This document shows, piece after piece, positions 48,756 through 59,219 of a DNA stretch of 64,000 nt. The notes under the pieces are model-generated. The model worked only from the letters and a program-made list of their open reading frames with translations, was not told the origin of the DNA and searched no databases. The stretch is from NCBI RefSeq assembly GCF_030388245.1, contig NZ_CP098361.1:248001-312000 (forward strand), written 5' to 3'. Each line of letters starts with the position of its first letter. Positions within the stretch are counted from its first letter, which is position 1. A program made the translations under genes and the position numbers. The stretch is from Paracoccus sp. TOH (GTDB taxonomy: Bacteria; Pseudomonadota; Alphaproteobacteria; Rhodobacterales; Rhodobacteraceae).

Positions 48756-50792
48756 TCAGGAAGCGTCGGCCAGCAGGCCGCGTCCTCTCAACAAAGCGTG
48801 AACCCCCGGTTTTCGTTCCCTGAATTTCAACCAAAGTTCGTCCGCCGGCAGGGAATCGCCTTTCGACAGGATCCAGCGTTCGAGCTTGCGGGCGGTTTCC
48901 GGATCGAAGGCGTCACCCTTTTCCAGGAAGGCGTCGAAGGCGTCGGCATCCATCACCTCGGACCACATGTAGCTGTAATAGCCGGCGCTGTAGCCGTCGC
49001 CGGAAAACACATGCGCGAAATGCGGCGTGGCATGGCGCATCGGGATGGCGGCCGGGGCGCCCAGTTCGGCCAGCAGCCCGGCCTGCCGCGCCATCGGGTC
49101 GGAAGGCGGCGGGCCCCGGTGAAAGGCCAGGTCGACCAGGGCGCTTTCCAGATATTCGGTGGTGGCAAAGCCCTGATCGGCATTTCTCGCCGCCAGGATG
49201 CGGTCGCGCAGCGCCGCCGGCAGCGGCGCGCCGGTCTCGGCATGGCGGGCGTGGCGGTCCAGCACCTCGGGCTGCTCCAGCCAATGCTCGAAAAGCTGGC
49301 TCGGCAGTTCGACGAAATCCCGTGCCACCGACGTCCCCGAGATCGAGGGCCAAGCCACGTCGGAGAGGATATGGTGCAGCGCGTGGCCGAATTCATGGAA
49401 CAGCGTATGGGCGTCGTCCCAGCTGAGATAGCAGGGCGCGCCGGCGGTCTCGGGCGGGGTGAAGTTGCAGACATTGACCACGATGGGCCGCTGGCCGGCG
49501 CCGATCCCGTGCTGCTGCTGCAAGGACGAGCACCAGGCCCCCGAGCGCTTGCTGGGCCGGGCGAAGTAATCGCCCAGGAAGACGGCCATCTGCCGGCCGT
49601 TCCGCGTGATCTCCCACGCCCGGACATCGGGCGACCAGAGCGGCGCGTCGAAGGGCCGGAACTCCAGCCCGAACAGCCGCTGCGCGGTGTCGAAAACCGC
49701 GCCGATCATGGCGTCGAGCGTCAGGTAGGGCTTGACCGCCGCCTCGTCGAGATCGTGCTCGGCCTTGCGGCGGCGCTCGGCGTAGAAGCGCCAGTCCCAG
49801 GGCTCCAGCGCGCCGTTCACGCCATCCTCGTGCAGCATCTGGGCCAGGCGGGCGGCATCGGCCTCGGCCCGCGCCTTGGCCGGGGCCCAGACCTGCATCA
49901 GCAGCGCCTCGACATTGGCGGGCGCGCCGGCCATCTCGGGTTCCAGCTTGTAGCTGGCGAAATCCGGGTAGCCCAGAAGCTGCGCACGCTCATGCCGCAG
50001 CGCCAGGATCTCGGCGGCGATGGGGCGGTTGTCGGTCGCGGCGCCGCCGGCGCCGGCGCCGCTGCCGCGCGCCGTCCAGGCCCGCCAGGCCACCTCGCGC
50101 AGGGCGCGGTCCTCGGCATGTTCCAGGAAGGGCACGATCAGCGAGCGGTTCAGCGTCACCACCTGCCCGGGCAGGCCGCGTTCGCGCGCCGCCGCCCGCA
50201 TCGAGCGCAGCAGCCAGTCCGGCAGCCCCGCCAGCCCGGCATCGGGCACCGCCAGGGTGAAGTCCCGCTCGTCGGTCAGCACGTTCTGGGCGAAATCGGT
50301 CGAGAGCACGGCCAGACGCTCGCGGATCGCCGCCATGCGCTGGCGCGCGGCGCCGGTCAGGCCGGCCCCGGCCCGGCGCAGGCCGCGCAGGCTCAGTTCG
50401 GTCAGCCGGCGATCCTCGGGGGGCAGCCCGTCCCTGTCCTGCATGATCGCCTCGACCCGGTCGAAAAGCCGCGGGTCCATGCTGACCTTGCTGCCATGCG
50501 CCGCCAGCCGCGGGGCGATCTGGCGTTGCAGCGCCTGGCGCGCCGGGTTGGAATCGACGCCGGTCAGGGTGAAGAAGATGGCGCAGAGCCGGTTCAGGGG
50601 ATCCTCGGCGGTTTCCAGCGCCGCGACGGTGTTTCGGAAGGTCGGCGGTTCGGGATTGGCGGCGATGGTCTCGACCGCGTCGCCGGCCAGTTTCAGACAG
50701 ACGTCGAAAGCGGGGGCGAAATCCTCGTCGCGGATCCGGTCGAAGCGCGGCAGCCCCAGCGGGCCGGTCCAATGGGTGAGTTCGGGGTTCAT
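48756..50792 (-). CDS. M3-family metallopeptidase (oligopeptidase A/Dcp type)
   Basis: A 678-residue zinc peptidase. The active site is HTLFHEFGHALHHILS (HExxH near residue 464), with the third ligand in DFVELPSQLFEHW. The N-terminal helical lid starts LPRFDRIRDEDFAPAFDVCL. It lacks a signal peptide, so it probably degrades short peptides in the cytosol. Motif GDGYSAGYYSYMWSEVMDADAF near the C-terminus is typical of the family. It lies in the infC-dut-thiF operon, 32 bases after the thiF-like gene. Confidence 0.92.
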   Translation of the reverse strand: MNPELTHWTGPLGLPRFDRIRDEDFAPAFDVCLKLAGDAVETIAANPEPPTFRNTVAALETAEDPLNRLCAIFFTLTGVDSNPARQALQRQIAPRLAAHGSKVSMDPRLFDRVEAIMQDRDGLPPEDRRLTELSLRGLRRAGAGLTGAARQRMAAIRERLAVLSTDFAQNVLTDERDFTLAVPDAGLAGLPDWLLRSMRAAARERGLPGQVVTLNRSLIVPFLEHAEDRALREVAWRAWTARGSGAGAGGAATDNRPIAAEILALRHERAQLLGYPDFASYKLEPEMAGAPANVEALLMQVWAPAKARAEADAARLAQMLHEDGVNGALEPWDWRFYAERRRKAEHDLDEAAVKPYLTLDAMIGAVFDTAQRLFGLEFRPFDAPLWSPDVRAWEITRNGRQMAVFLGDYFARPSKRSGAWCSSLQQQHGIGAGQRPIVVNVCNFTPPETAGAPCYLSWDDAHTLFHEFGHALHHILSDVAWPSISGTSVARDFVELPSQLFEHWLEQPEVLDRHARHAETGAPLPAALRDRILAARNADQGFATTEYLESALVDLAFHRGPPPSDPMARQAGLLAELGAPAAIPMRHATPHFAHVFSGDGYSAGYYSYMWSEVMDADAFDAFLEKGDAFDPETARKLERWILSKGDSLPADELWLKFRERKPGVHALLRGRGLLADAS

Positions 50793-50824
50793 GCGAGCCT
50801 CCTGTTCGGTTGCCCGCGAGTGTT

Positions 50825-52003
50825 TCAGCCCTGCCGGAAATGTCCAGAGCCCGCGAGCCCCGAACAGACCGGGCAATCGGCGCGGCGGGCGATTTTCATC
50901 ACCCGGTTCTCGCCATAGAGCCCGTCGAAGATCAGCATCTGCCCGCGCAGCGGCTCGCCCGCCCCGGCGATCAGCTTGATCGCCTCGAGCGCCAGCATCG
51001 AGCCGATCACCCCCGGCAAGGGTCCGACCACGCCGGCCTCGGCGCAGGCGGGGGCAAGACCGGGGGCCGGCGCCTGCGGGAAGATGCAGGCCATGCAGGG
51101 CGCGCCGTGTCCAGGATCCCAGACCGTCACCTGGCCTTCCCATTGCGCGATGGCACCGGCGACCAGCGGCACGCCGGCCCGCACGCAGGCGGCGTTGACG
51201 GCCTGGCGGGCGGCGAAACTGTCGGTGCCGTCGATGACCAGATCATGGTCGGCGACCAGCGCGGCGTCCTCGGCCGTGATGCGGCGGTTCATCGCCGTGA
51301 CCGCGACATGCGGGTTCAGCGCCAGCATGGCGGCACGCGCTGCCTCGGCCTTGAGCGCGCCGTCGTCCGAGGCGCGGAAGATCACCTGCCGCTGCAGGTT
51401 CGACAGGCTGACCCGGTCGTCGTCGGCGACGGTGATCCGCCCGACGCCGGCGGCAGCGAGGTAAAGGCAGACCGGCGCCCCCAACCCGCCCGCGCCGACG
51501 ACCAGCACCCGCGCCCGGCGCAAGGCAGCCTGTCCCGGCCCGCCCAGTTCGCGCAGCACGATATGGCGGGCGTAGCGGTCCAGTTCCGCATCCGAGAGCG
51601 GGCCCGGATCGGCCCCGGATTCGGGCGCGGACCCATCGGCGGGTTCGGGCGAAGGCTCGGCTGCGGCCTGCTTCGCCGGCACCAGCCCCGGCCCGTCATG
51701 CGGCAGCGCGACGCTGTGGCGGTGCAGCAGGCGCAGGGCCAGCCAGGCCGAGACGCCGATCAGGGCCATGGCCAGCAGCCAGATCAGCGCATGGGGGGAC
51801 CATTGCACGAAACGCGAAAAGGCGTTGTCCGGCCAGCGTTGGACCGCGCCGGCCACCGCCAGCCACAGCAGGACGGCGGCCATTCCCAGCAGCCAGCCGC
51901 GCAACCGCAGCCAGTAAAGCCAGCCCAGCACCGCGCCATAGCCCAGAAGCCACCAGCCGCCGGTCAGCCAGACCAGCACCAGCAGAAGGATGAGGACAGG
52001 CAC
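50825..52003 (-). CDS. ThiF/MoeB-family adenylyltransferase with N-terminal membrane segment
   Basis: A 392-residue protein. Residues 1-90 contain three or four hydrophobic helices (VLILLLVLVWLTGGWWLLGY; GWLLGMAAVLLWLAVAGAV; ALIWLLAMALIGVSAWLA), followed by a Pro/Glu linker. Residues about 140-392 are an E1-like domain: ARVLVVGAGGLGAPVCLYLAAAG (ATP loop), RITVADDDRVSLSNLQRQ, and zinc cysteine pairs CMAC and CPVC. The E1 part adenylates a ubiquitin-like sulphur carrier (MoaD or ThiS type). The membrane part is not in canonical MoeB or ThiF and would tether the enzyme. The start is GTG at 52003. It is 12 bases after dut. Confidence 0.85.
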   Translation of the reverse strand: MPVLILLLVLVWLTGGWWLLGYGAVLGWLYWLRLRGWLLGMAAVLLWLAVAGAVQRWPDNAFSRFVQWSPHALIWLLAMALIGVSAWLALRLLHRHSVALPHDGPGLVPAKQAAAEPSPEPADGSAPESGADPGPLSDAELDRYARHIVLRELGGPGQAALRRARVLVVGAGGLGAPVCLYLAAAGVGRITVADDDRVSLSNLQRQVIFRASDDGALKAEAARAAMLALNPHVAVTAMNRRITAEDAALVADHDLVIDGTDSFAARQAVNAACVRAGVPLVAGAIAQWEGQVTVWDPGHGAPCMACIFPQAPAPGLAPACAEAGVVGPLPGVIGSMLALEAIKLIAGAGEPLRGQMLIFDGLYGENRVMKIARRADCPVCSGLAGSGHFRQG

Positions 52004-52015
52004 CGCCCCGCCCCG

Positions 52016-52492
52016 TCAGCCCCGGCCGGTCGAGCCGAAGCCGCCCTCGCCGCGCGCGGTCTGGTCCAGCGCCTCGGCCATCACATAGGCCGCGCGCGTC
52101 ACCGGGGCGACGACGGCCTGGGCGATGCGTTCGCCGTGGTGGATCGCATAGGGCGCGGCGCCAAGGTTGATCATGATCACCCCCAGCGGGCCGCGATAAT
52201 CGCTGTCGATGGTGCCCGGCGTGTTGGGCAGCGTCACGCCATGCTTCAGCGCCAGGCTGGAGCGGGGGCGGATCTGCATCTCGTAGCCCGCGGGGATCTG
52301 CACGCGCAGCCCGGTCGGCACCAGGCGGATCTGGCCGGGCTCGAGCACCAGCTTGGCCCCGTTCATCCCGGCCCCGCCCAGATCGGCCCGCAGGTCGGCA
52401 CCGGCCGAGCCGCGGGTCTGGTATTCGGGCAAGGGCAGCGCCGGATCGGCGCCCGGTTCGCGCAGAACCAGAATCGTCACCTCGGCCGCCAT
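52016..52492 (-). CDS. dut: dUTP diphosphatase
   Basis: A 158-residue trimeric dUTPase. All five motifs are seen: [55 protein letters not shown] and [12 protein letters not shown]. It removes dUTP and supplies dUMP for thymidylate synthesis. The ATG at 52492 is used; a GTG directly before it is possible. It lies nine bases after infC. Confidence 0.96.
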   Translation of the reverse strand: MAAEVTILVLREPGADPALPLPEYQTRGSAGADLRADLGGAGMNGAKLVLEPGQIRLVPTGLRVQIPAGYEMQIRPRSSLALKHGVTLPNTPGTIDSDYRGPLGVIMINLGAAPYAIHHGERIAQAVVAPVTRAAYVMAEALDQTARGEGGFGSTGRG

Positions 52493-52501
52493 CACCCTGC
52501 C

Positions 52502-53041
52502 TTATTTCGGAGCGATCATCATGACCATCTGACGCCCTTCCAGCTTGGGCATCGATTCGACCTTGCCGGCCTCGCCCACATCGGCGGCGACCCGGCCCAG
52601 AAGTTCCAGTCCCAGCTGCTGATGCGCCATCTCGCGGCCGCGGAAGCGCAGGGTCACCTTGACCTTGTCGCCCTCGCCCAGGAATTTCATCACCGAACGC
52701 ATCTTCACGTCGTAATCATGGGTATCGGTCCCAGGGCGGAACTTGATTTCCTTGATCTCGATGATCTTCTGCTTCTTGCGGGCCTCGGCCTCGCGCTTCT
52801 GCTGTTCATATTTGAACTTGCCGAGATCCATGATCTTGCAGACCGGCGGCACGGCATTGGGCGAGATCTCGACCAGGTCCAGCCCGGCCTCCTGCGCAAG
52901 CTCCATCCCCTTGGCGGGGGTCACGACGCCGACGTTTTCGCCATCCGCGCCGATCAGGCGGATCTCGGCGACTCGGATGCGTTCATTGACGCGGGGGCCG
53001 GTGTCACGGGTGGGCGGAGCGTTATGCGGTCTGCGGGCTAT
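52502..53041 (-). CDS. infC: Translation initiation factor IF-3, apparent AUA start
   Basis: A 179-residue protein. The N-domain reads [21 protein letters not shown] ... [21 protein letters not shown], and the C-domain [28 protein letters not shown] ... [17 protein letters not shown] ... [21 protein letters not shown]-3 discriminates initiator tRNA and start codons on the 30S subunit. No ATG, GTG or TTG lies in frame upstream of the conserved N-terminus. The codon that fits the family start and the Shine-Dalgarno spacing is ATA at 53041. The first GTG in frame (52924) would delete the N-domain. It is the first gene of infC-dut-thiF-M3 peptidase-lipoprotein. Confidence 0.9.
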   Translation of the reverse strand: MARRPHNAPPTRDTGPRVNERIRVAEIRLIGADGENVGVVTPAKGMELAQEAGLDLVEISPNAVPPVCKIMDLGKFKYEQQKREAEARKKQKIIEIKEIKFRPGTDTHDYDVKMRSVMKFLGEGDKVKVTLRFRGREMAHQQLGLELLGRVAADVGEAGKVESMPKLEGRQMVMMIAPK

Positions 53042-53047
53042 GGCTGT

Positions 53048-53054
53048 CTTCCTT
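53048..53054 (-). promoter_or_regulatory. infC ribosome-binding site that fixes the AUA start
   Basis: AAGGAAG on the minus strand lies six bases before the ATA at 53039-53041, ideal spacing for that codon and for no other start codon in frame. Confidence 0.7.
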
Positions 53055-53275
53055 GTATGGCCAGAGGTTTTGCGCGGTTAAATAGTCTTGCAGGGCCGCG
53101 TTTTCAACCGGATTCGCAGTCGGGCGCCAAGGTTTCGGCAGGATGGATCGCGGTTTCGCGCCCCAGTTGACGCAGGCGTGAGCGGCCGCGCGGCGCGTGT
53201 GCCGCCGGGATGCTTTTCCCCCTGCCCGCGACATGGCATAGATGCGTTTGCGCCGCTGCCCTGACGGAGACCCGC

Positions 53276-53932
53276 ATGAAGAAGTTCCTTGTCCTGATCG
53301 TCGTGCTTGCCGCCGCCGCCGCTGCGGCCTGGTTCTGGCGCGAGGGGGCCTTCAGACCGACGCCCGCGCAGATGCCGGCACCCGAGGCGACCCCCGAAGC
53401 CGCCGCCCCGCCCGTCGCCGAGGATGCGCCCGCCGCGCGGGACACGGCGCAGGACAAGGCCAATGCGGCCGCCGATGCCGCCGCCGACGCCGCCGCCATT
53501 GCCGCGGATGCGGCGGCGGATGCTTCGTCCTCGGCGGATTCCGCCGCGGTCGGCCCGGCCAGCTCGGCCGCCGAACAGGCCGAGGCCGCCGCCGAAAGCG
53601 CCATCGCCGCGGCCGACCGCGCCGCCGAGGCCGCGGCCCAGGCCGACACCACCCCGCAGCAGGCCGAGGCCGCCGCCATCGCCGCAGGCACCGCCGCGCG
53701 CGAGGCCGCCAGCGCCACGCGCGAAGCCGGCAGCGCCGCCAGCCGGGCGGTCGAGATCGACTCGGCCCTGACCCCGCAGGGCTTCGATGCCGGCAAGGTG
53801 CGCGCCATCATCGACGCCTCGTCGCTGGCGCCGGCCCGCAAGGCCGAACTGGCGGCGCTGCTCGACCGTGCCGGCTCGGACCCCGCGGCGCTGACCCGGG
53901 CGCTCGACCAGATCAAGGCCGCCCTGCCGTGA
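53276..53932 (+). CDS. Ala-rich membrane-anchored protein
   Basis: A 218-residue protein. Residues 2-22 (KKFLVLIVVLAAAAAAAWFW) form one hydrophobic helix, either a signal anchor or uncleaved signal. Residues about 55-165 are dominated by Ala with regularly placed Asp, Glu and Gln (NAAADAAADAAAIAADAAAD), predicting a long helix or coiled coil. The last 50 residues (LTPQGFDAGKVRAIIDASSL ... LDRAGSDPAALTRALDQI) look like a small folded helical domain. No family is recognised. Its stop overlaps the GTG start of the glycosyltransferase gene (GTGA). Confidence 0.7.
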   Translation: MKKFLVLIVVLAAAAAAAWFWREGAFRPTPAQMPAPEATPEAAAPPVAEDAPAARDTAQDKANAAADAAADAAAIAADAAADASSSADSAAVGPASSAAEQAEAAAESAIAAADRAAEAAAQADTTPQQAEAAAIAAGTAAREAASATREAGSAASRAVEIDSALTPQGFDAGKVRAIIDASSLAPARKAELAALLDRAGSDPAALTRALDQIKAALP

Positions 53933-54804
53933 GCTTCCGCCCCCTCGCCCAGTTCCTGCGGGAATCGCCCGACCGGCTGGTCAAGGGCCCGATCGCACTG
54001 GTGCTGATCGAGGACCAGGCGGCCGTCGCCCAGACGCTGGAGCATCTTCTGAAGGCGGGATTTCGGCTGATCCTGGCGCTGTCGCCCGAGCCGCTGCCCG
54101 CCCATGCCGTCCCCGAGACCGGCGCGACGAAGATCGTCAACCTGCGTCACGAGTCGCGGCACGGCCGCGCCCATGTCGAGGCGGTGAACATCGCCATCGA
54201 ACTGATGCCCGAGGGCACCTGGCTGTATTACGGCTACAACGCGGAATTCCTGTTCTATCCCTTCTCGGAGCATCGCACGGTGGGCGAGATGCTGGCCTTC
54301 CATGCCGAGGAGCGGCGCAGCGCCATGCTGACCTATGTCGTGGACCTCTATGCGCCCGACCTGCAGCGTTTCCCCGACGCGATCAGCCTGAACGAGGCGA
54401 TGTTCGACCGCACCGGCTATTTCGCGCTCGGCCGCGCCGACCGCCAGGGCCGCCACAAGGAGCGGCAGCTGGATTTCCATGGCGGGCTGCGCTGGCGCTT
54501 CGAGGAATACATTCCCCAGGACCGCCGCCGCATCGACCGCATCGCGCTGTTCCGCACCCGGCCGGGCCTGCGCCTGTTGCCCGACCACCGCTTCAACGTC
54601 GAGGAATACAACACCTATGCCTGCCCCTGGCATCACAACCTGACCGCCGCCATCGCGTCGTTCCGGGTGGCCAAGGCGCTGGTGAAGAATCCCGGCTCGC
54701 GCGCGCATATCCGCAGCTTCCGCTGGCGGAACTCGTATCCCTTCCGCTGGAATTCGCAGCAGTTGATGGATTTCGGCCTGATGGAGCCGGGGCAATGGTT
54801 CTAG
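53929..54804 (+). CDS. Glycosyltransferase family 2-like protein
   Basis: A 291-residue soluble protein with an alpha/beta start (IALVLIEDQAAVAQTLEHLLKAGFRLIL) and later MLTYVVDLYAPDLQRFPDAISLNEAMFDRTGYFALGR and RFNVEEYNTYACPWHHN. This resembles the Glyco_tranf_2_4-type group found in Rhodobacteraceae, although no clean DxD motif stands out, so activity is uncertain. The start is GTG at 53929, overlapping the upstream stop. Its own stop overlaps the dgt start by 10 bases, so three genes are coupled. Confidence 0.5.
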   Translation: MSFRPLAQFLRESPDRLVKGPIALVLIEDQAAVAQTLEHLLKAGFRLILALSPEPLPAHAVPETGATKIVNLRHESRHGRAHVEAVNIAIELMPEGTWLYYGYNAEFLFYPFSEHRTVGEMLAFHAEERRSAMLTYVVDLYAPDLQRFPDAISLNEAMFDRTGYFALGRADRQGRHKERQLDFHGGLRWRFEEYIPQDRRRIDRIALFRTRPGLRLLPDHRFNVEEYNTYACPWHHNLTAAIASFRVAKALVKNPGSRAHIRSFRWRNSYPFRWNSQQLMDFGLMEPGQWF

Positions 54805-56117
54805 ACCCCGCCTGGCTGGCGCGGCACGCACCGCACGCCCGCCCCGCCGACGATTTCCGCGACGAGGGCGACGTGGACTATGCCCGGGTCATCCACTCTG
54901 CCGGGTTTCGCCGGCTGCAGGGCAAGACGCAGATCCTGAACCTGGGCGACAGCGATTTCTACCGCACCCGCCTGACCCATTCGCTGGAGGTGGCGCAGAT
55001 CGCCGGCGGGCTGGTGCAGCACTTGCAGGGGACATTCCCCCAGCACCCCGCCGCGGCCGCCCTGCCCGGCCGCAGCATGATCCAGGCCATCGCCTGCGCG
55101 CATGACCTGGGGCATCCGCCCTTCGGCCATGGCGGCGAGGCGGCGCTGAACTGGTGCATGCGCGATGCCGGCGGTTTCGAGGGCAATGGCCAGACCCTGC
55201 GCCTGCTGTCCCAGCCCGTCGACGCGGCGCCCGAGCCCGGCGTGAACCTGACGCGCCGCAGCCTGTTGGGAGTGCTGAAATACCCCGCCAGCTGGTCGCG
55301 ACTGCAGAATCCGGCGCTGCGCCCGCGCCTGCACGACAGGCTGTCGGTGCTGCGCAGCATCGACGCGGCGGCCTCGACGCCGCCGAAATGCCACCTGGAT
55401 TGCGAAAGCGGCGTGGTGGACTGGATCCTCGCCCCGCTCGACCCCGAGGACCGGCTGCGCTTTGCCGAGATCCGCACCCATGCAGGCGGCCACGCGACCA
55501 CGCTGCACAAATCGCTGGATTGCAGCATCATGGACGTGGCCGACGACATCGCCTATGGCGTCCACGATCTCGAGGACGCCATCGCGCTGGGGCTGGTCTC
55601 GGCCGAGGAATTGCGCGCCGCGCTGCCGCCCGAGGCCGGCGGCGGGTTCGGCGATCACCACCGGATGGTGGCGCAGCTGTTCGGCCCGCCCGCCGCGCGC
55701 AAGCGCTGCATCGGCGCGCTGGTGCATCACTTCATCGGCGCGGTGCGCTTCCGCGAGGAACCCGGCTTCCGCGAGCCGCTGCTGCGCTGGCGGGTCGAGC
55801 TGGCCGAGGCGCCGCGCCGCTTGCTGGGGGCGCTGAAGGGCTTCGTCTTCGACCGGGTGATCCGCAGCGCCGGGGTGCAGCAACTGGAATTCAAGGGCCA
55901 GGCCATGGTGGTCGAGGTCTTCGAGGCGCTGCGCTCGGACCCCGGCCGGCTGCTGCCCGGCGAATGGCGGGCGCGTTTCGCCGAGACCGGGGGCGAAAAC
56001 GGGGATGGCCTGCGCATCCTCTGCGATTGCGTCGCCGCCATGACCGACACCGCCTTGCTGCGGACCTATGAGCGGCTGTTCGCGCCGCGCATGGGCTCGG
56101 TCTTCGACCGGCTCTAG
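54795..56117 (+). CDS. dgt: Deoxyguanosinetriphosphate triphosphohydrolase-like protein
   Basis: A 440-residue HD-domain dNTPase. The metal site is in FYRTRLTHSLEVAQIAGGLV and ACAHDLGHPPFGHGGEAALN (HD near residue 101), with MDVADDIAYGVHDLEDAI further on. It hydrolyses dNTPs to deoxynucleosides and triphosphate. The start ATG at 54795 lies inside the previous gene. The stop overlaps the convergent PQQ-type gene, the two sharing CTAG. Confidence 0.93.
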   Translation: MVLDPAWLARHAPHARPADDFRDEGDVDYARVIHSAGFRRLQGKTQILNLGDSDFYRTRLTHSLEVAQIAGGLVQHLQGTFPQHPAAAALPGRSMIQAIACAHDLGHPPFGHGGEAALNWCMRDAGGFEGNGQTLRLLSQPVDAAPEPGVNLTRRSLLGVLKYPASWSRLQNPALRPRLHDRLSVLRSIDAAASTPPKCHLDCESGVVDWILAPLDPEDRLRFAEIRTHAGGHATTLHKSLDCSIMDVADDIAYGVHDLEDAIALGLVSAEELRAALPPEAGGGFGDHHRMVAQLFGPPAARKRCIGALVHHFIGAVRFREEPGFREPLLRWRVELAEAPRRLLGALKGFVFDRVIRSAGVQQLEFKGQAMVVEVFEALRSDPGRLLPGEWRARFAETGGENGDGLRILCDCVAAMTDTALLRTYERLFAPRMGSVFDRL

Positions 56118-57403
56118 GCGGCGCTGACCCGCCAGATCACGTCGCCCACGTCGTCGGCCATCAGAAGCGACCGGCCGTCCGGGCCGATGGCGACGCCGAC
56201 CGGGCGGCCATAGGAATGCCGCTCGTCCTCGGACAGGAAGCCCCAGAGGATGTCGCGCGGCGGACCCGAGGGGCGGCCGCCGGAAAAGGGCACGAAGATC
56301 AGCTTGTAGCCGGACAGGGTCGAGCGGTTCCAGGAACCGTGCTGGCCGATCACCATGCCGTCCGGAAAGCCGGGCAGCGTGCCCTCGGGCATCCAGCACA
56401 GACCCAGCGAGGCGGTATGGCCGCCCAGCGCGTAATCCGGGGTGATGGCGCGGGAGACCTCGGCCGGGTCCTGCGGCACGCGGTCGTCCACGGTCTGGCC
56501 CCAGTAGCAATAGGGCCAGCCATAGAAGCCGCCGTCCTGCACCGAGGTCAGGTAGTCGGGCGGCGTCTCGTCGCCCAGCCCGTCGCGTTCGTTCACCACC
56601 GTCCAGAGCGCGCCGGTCGTGGGCTCCCAGGCCAGGCCGACCGGATTGCGCAGGCCCGAGGCGAAGATCCGCGCCCGGCCGGTTTCCAGCTCCAGCTCCC
56701 AGATCGCGGCGCGGCCTGCCTCGGCCTCCATGCCCTCGTCGCCGATATTGGTCAGCGAGCCGACGCCGCAGTAAAGCCGCTTGCGGTCGGGCGAAACGAT
56801 CAGGCTGCGCGTCCAGTGGCCGCCGGGCTTGAACGCGACCAGCCGGCGGCCGGGCCCGTCGAGCCGGACCGCGCCCGGCTGATAGGCGAAGGCGACGATG
56901 CCGTCGGTATTGCCGACGAAGAAGGTTTCGCCGACCAGGGCCATGCCGAAGGGCTGGCGCTGGCGCTCCAGAAACACCTCGCGCGTTTCGGCCACGCCGT
57001 CTCCGTCACTGTCGCGCCACAGCGTGATGCGGTTGGCGCTGGTGCCCAGCGCCCGGGCGCGGCGCATGGTGGCCTGGGTGGCGCGGTCGAGCAGCGATTT
57101 CGGCGGGCTGGCCTCTTGCAGCGCTTCGGCCACCAGCACGTCGCCATTGGGCAGGACCTCGATCCAGCGCGGATGCTGCAGCTCGCGCGCGAAGGCGTTG
57201 ACGCGCAGCCCGGGCGCGGCCTTGGGCAATTGTCCCGGCGCCCAGCCGCGGGCGGTGGGCATCTTCAGGGTCATGATGCCCTGTTTCTTCGCCTGCGGAA
57301 TGGCGGGGCTGGGGCCGAATGCCGCGCGGCGAGGTGCGCCCATGCGCCGCATCAACACCATCGCACCGCCCACGATCGCCGTCGCCTTTGCCAGAAGATC
57401 CAT
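56114..57403 (-). CDS. PQQ-dependent sugar dehydrogenase, sorbosone dehydrogenase type
   Basis: A 429-residue beta-propeller protein. The N-terminus has a short hydrophobic stretch (about residues 5-18) that could be a weak signal or anchor. Landmarks are LQHPRWIEVLPNGDVLVAEA, NRITLWRDSDGDGVAETREVFLE, QPFGMALVGETFFVGNTDG, YCGVGSLTNIGDEG, FASGLRNPVGLAWEP and YGRPVGVAIGPDGRSLLMADDVGDVIWRV, all typical of the L-sorbosone/soluble glucose dehydrogenase family. It would oxidise a sugar in the periplasm using PQQ; the substrate is unknown. The start ATG at 57403 is used. A cluster of short tandem repeats lies just upstream. Confidence 0.85.
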   Translation of the reverse strand: MDLLAKATAIVGGAMVLMRRMGAPRRAAFGPSPAIPQAKKQGIMTLKMPTARGWAPGQLPKAAPGLRVNAFARELQHPRWIEVLPNGDVLVAEALQEASPPKSLLDRATQATMRRARALGTSANRITLWRDSDGDGVAETREVFLERQRQPFGMALVGETFFVGNTDGIVAFAYQPGAVRLDGPGRRLVAFKPGGHWTRSLIVSPDRKRLYCGVGSLTNIGDEGMEAEAGRAAIWELELETGRARIFASGLRNPVGLAWEPTTGALWTVVNERDGLGDETPPDYLTSVQDGGFYGWPYCYWGQTVDDRVPQDPAEVSRAITPDYALGGHTASLGLCWMPEGTLPGFPDGMVIGQHGSWNRSTLSGYKLIFVPFSGGRPSGPPRDILWGFLSEDERHSYGRPVGVAIGPDGRSLLMADDVGDVIWRVSAA

Positions 57404-57480
57404 GCCTTGTCCTTCCGTTTGCACCCTTCCCGTTTGCGCAAGCCGAGGCTAATCGGGATGCGGCGCGGGTCAATCCGGTT

Positions 57481-57542
57481 TTCCGGGCCCGCGTTCCGGG
57501 CCCGCGTTCTGGACCCGAATTGCGGGGGGTCCGAATTGCGGG
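57481..57542. repeat. Cluster of short tandem repeats
   Basis: TTCCGGGCCCGCG occurs twice in a row (57481-57506). It is followed by CCGAATTGCGGG twice at a 16-base step (57515-57526 and 57531-57542). The cluster lies 78-139 bases upstream of the PQQ-type gene. Confidence 0.85.
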
Positions 57543-57613
57543 AAGCCGGCCCCAAGCGGCGGGGGCAGCGCCGGCGGCGCCGTCCCATGGCTATTGGGGC
57601 AACGAAGAAAAGG

Positions 57614-59218
<1,605 letters not shown>

Positions 59219-59219
59219 G

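Noticed and set aside
53022..53234. A 70-codon minus strand frame upstream of and overlapping infC, as a possible leader peptide
   Set aside because: The ATG-less start, lack of ribosome-binding site and arginine-rich front make it unconvincing. Its stop falls inside infC, but coupling is not needed because infC has its own Shine-Dalgarno.
53104..54831. A 575-codon minus strand open frame with an Ala/Ser-rich end
   Set aside because: It is opposite the Ala-rich protein and the glycosyltransferase-like gene, which have starts, coupling and a signal anchor.
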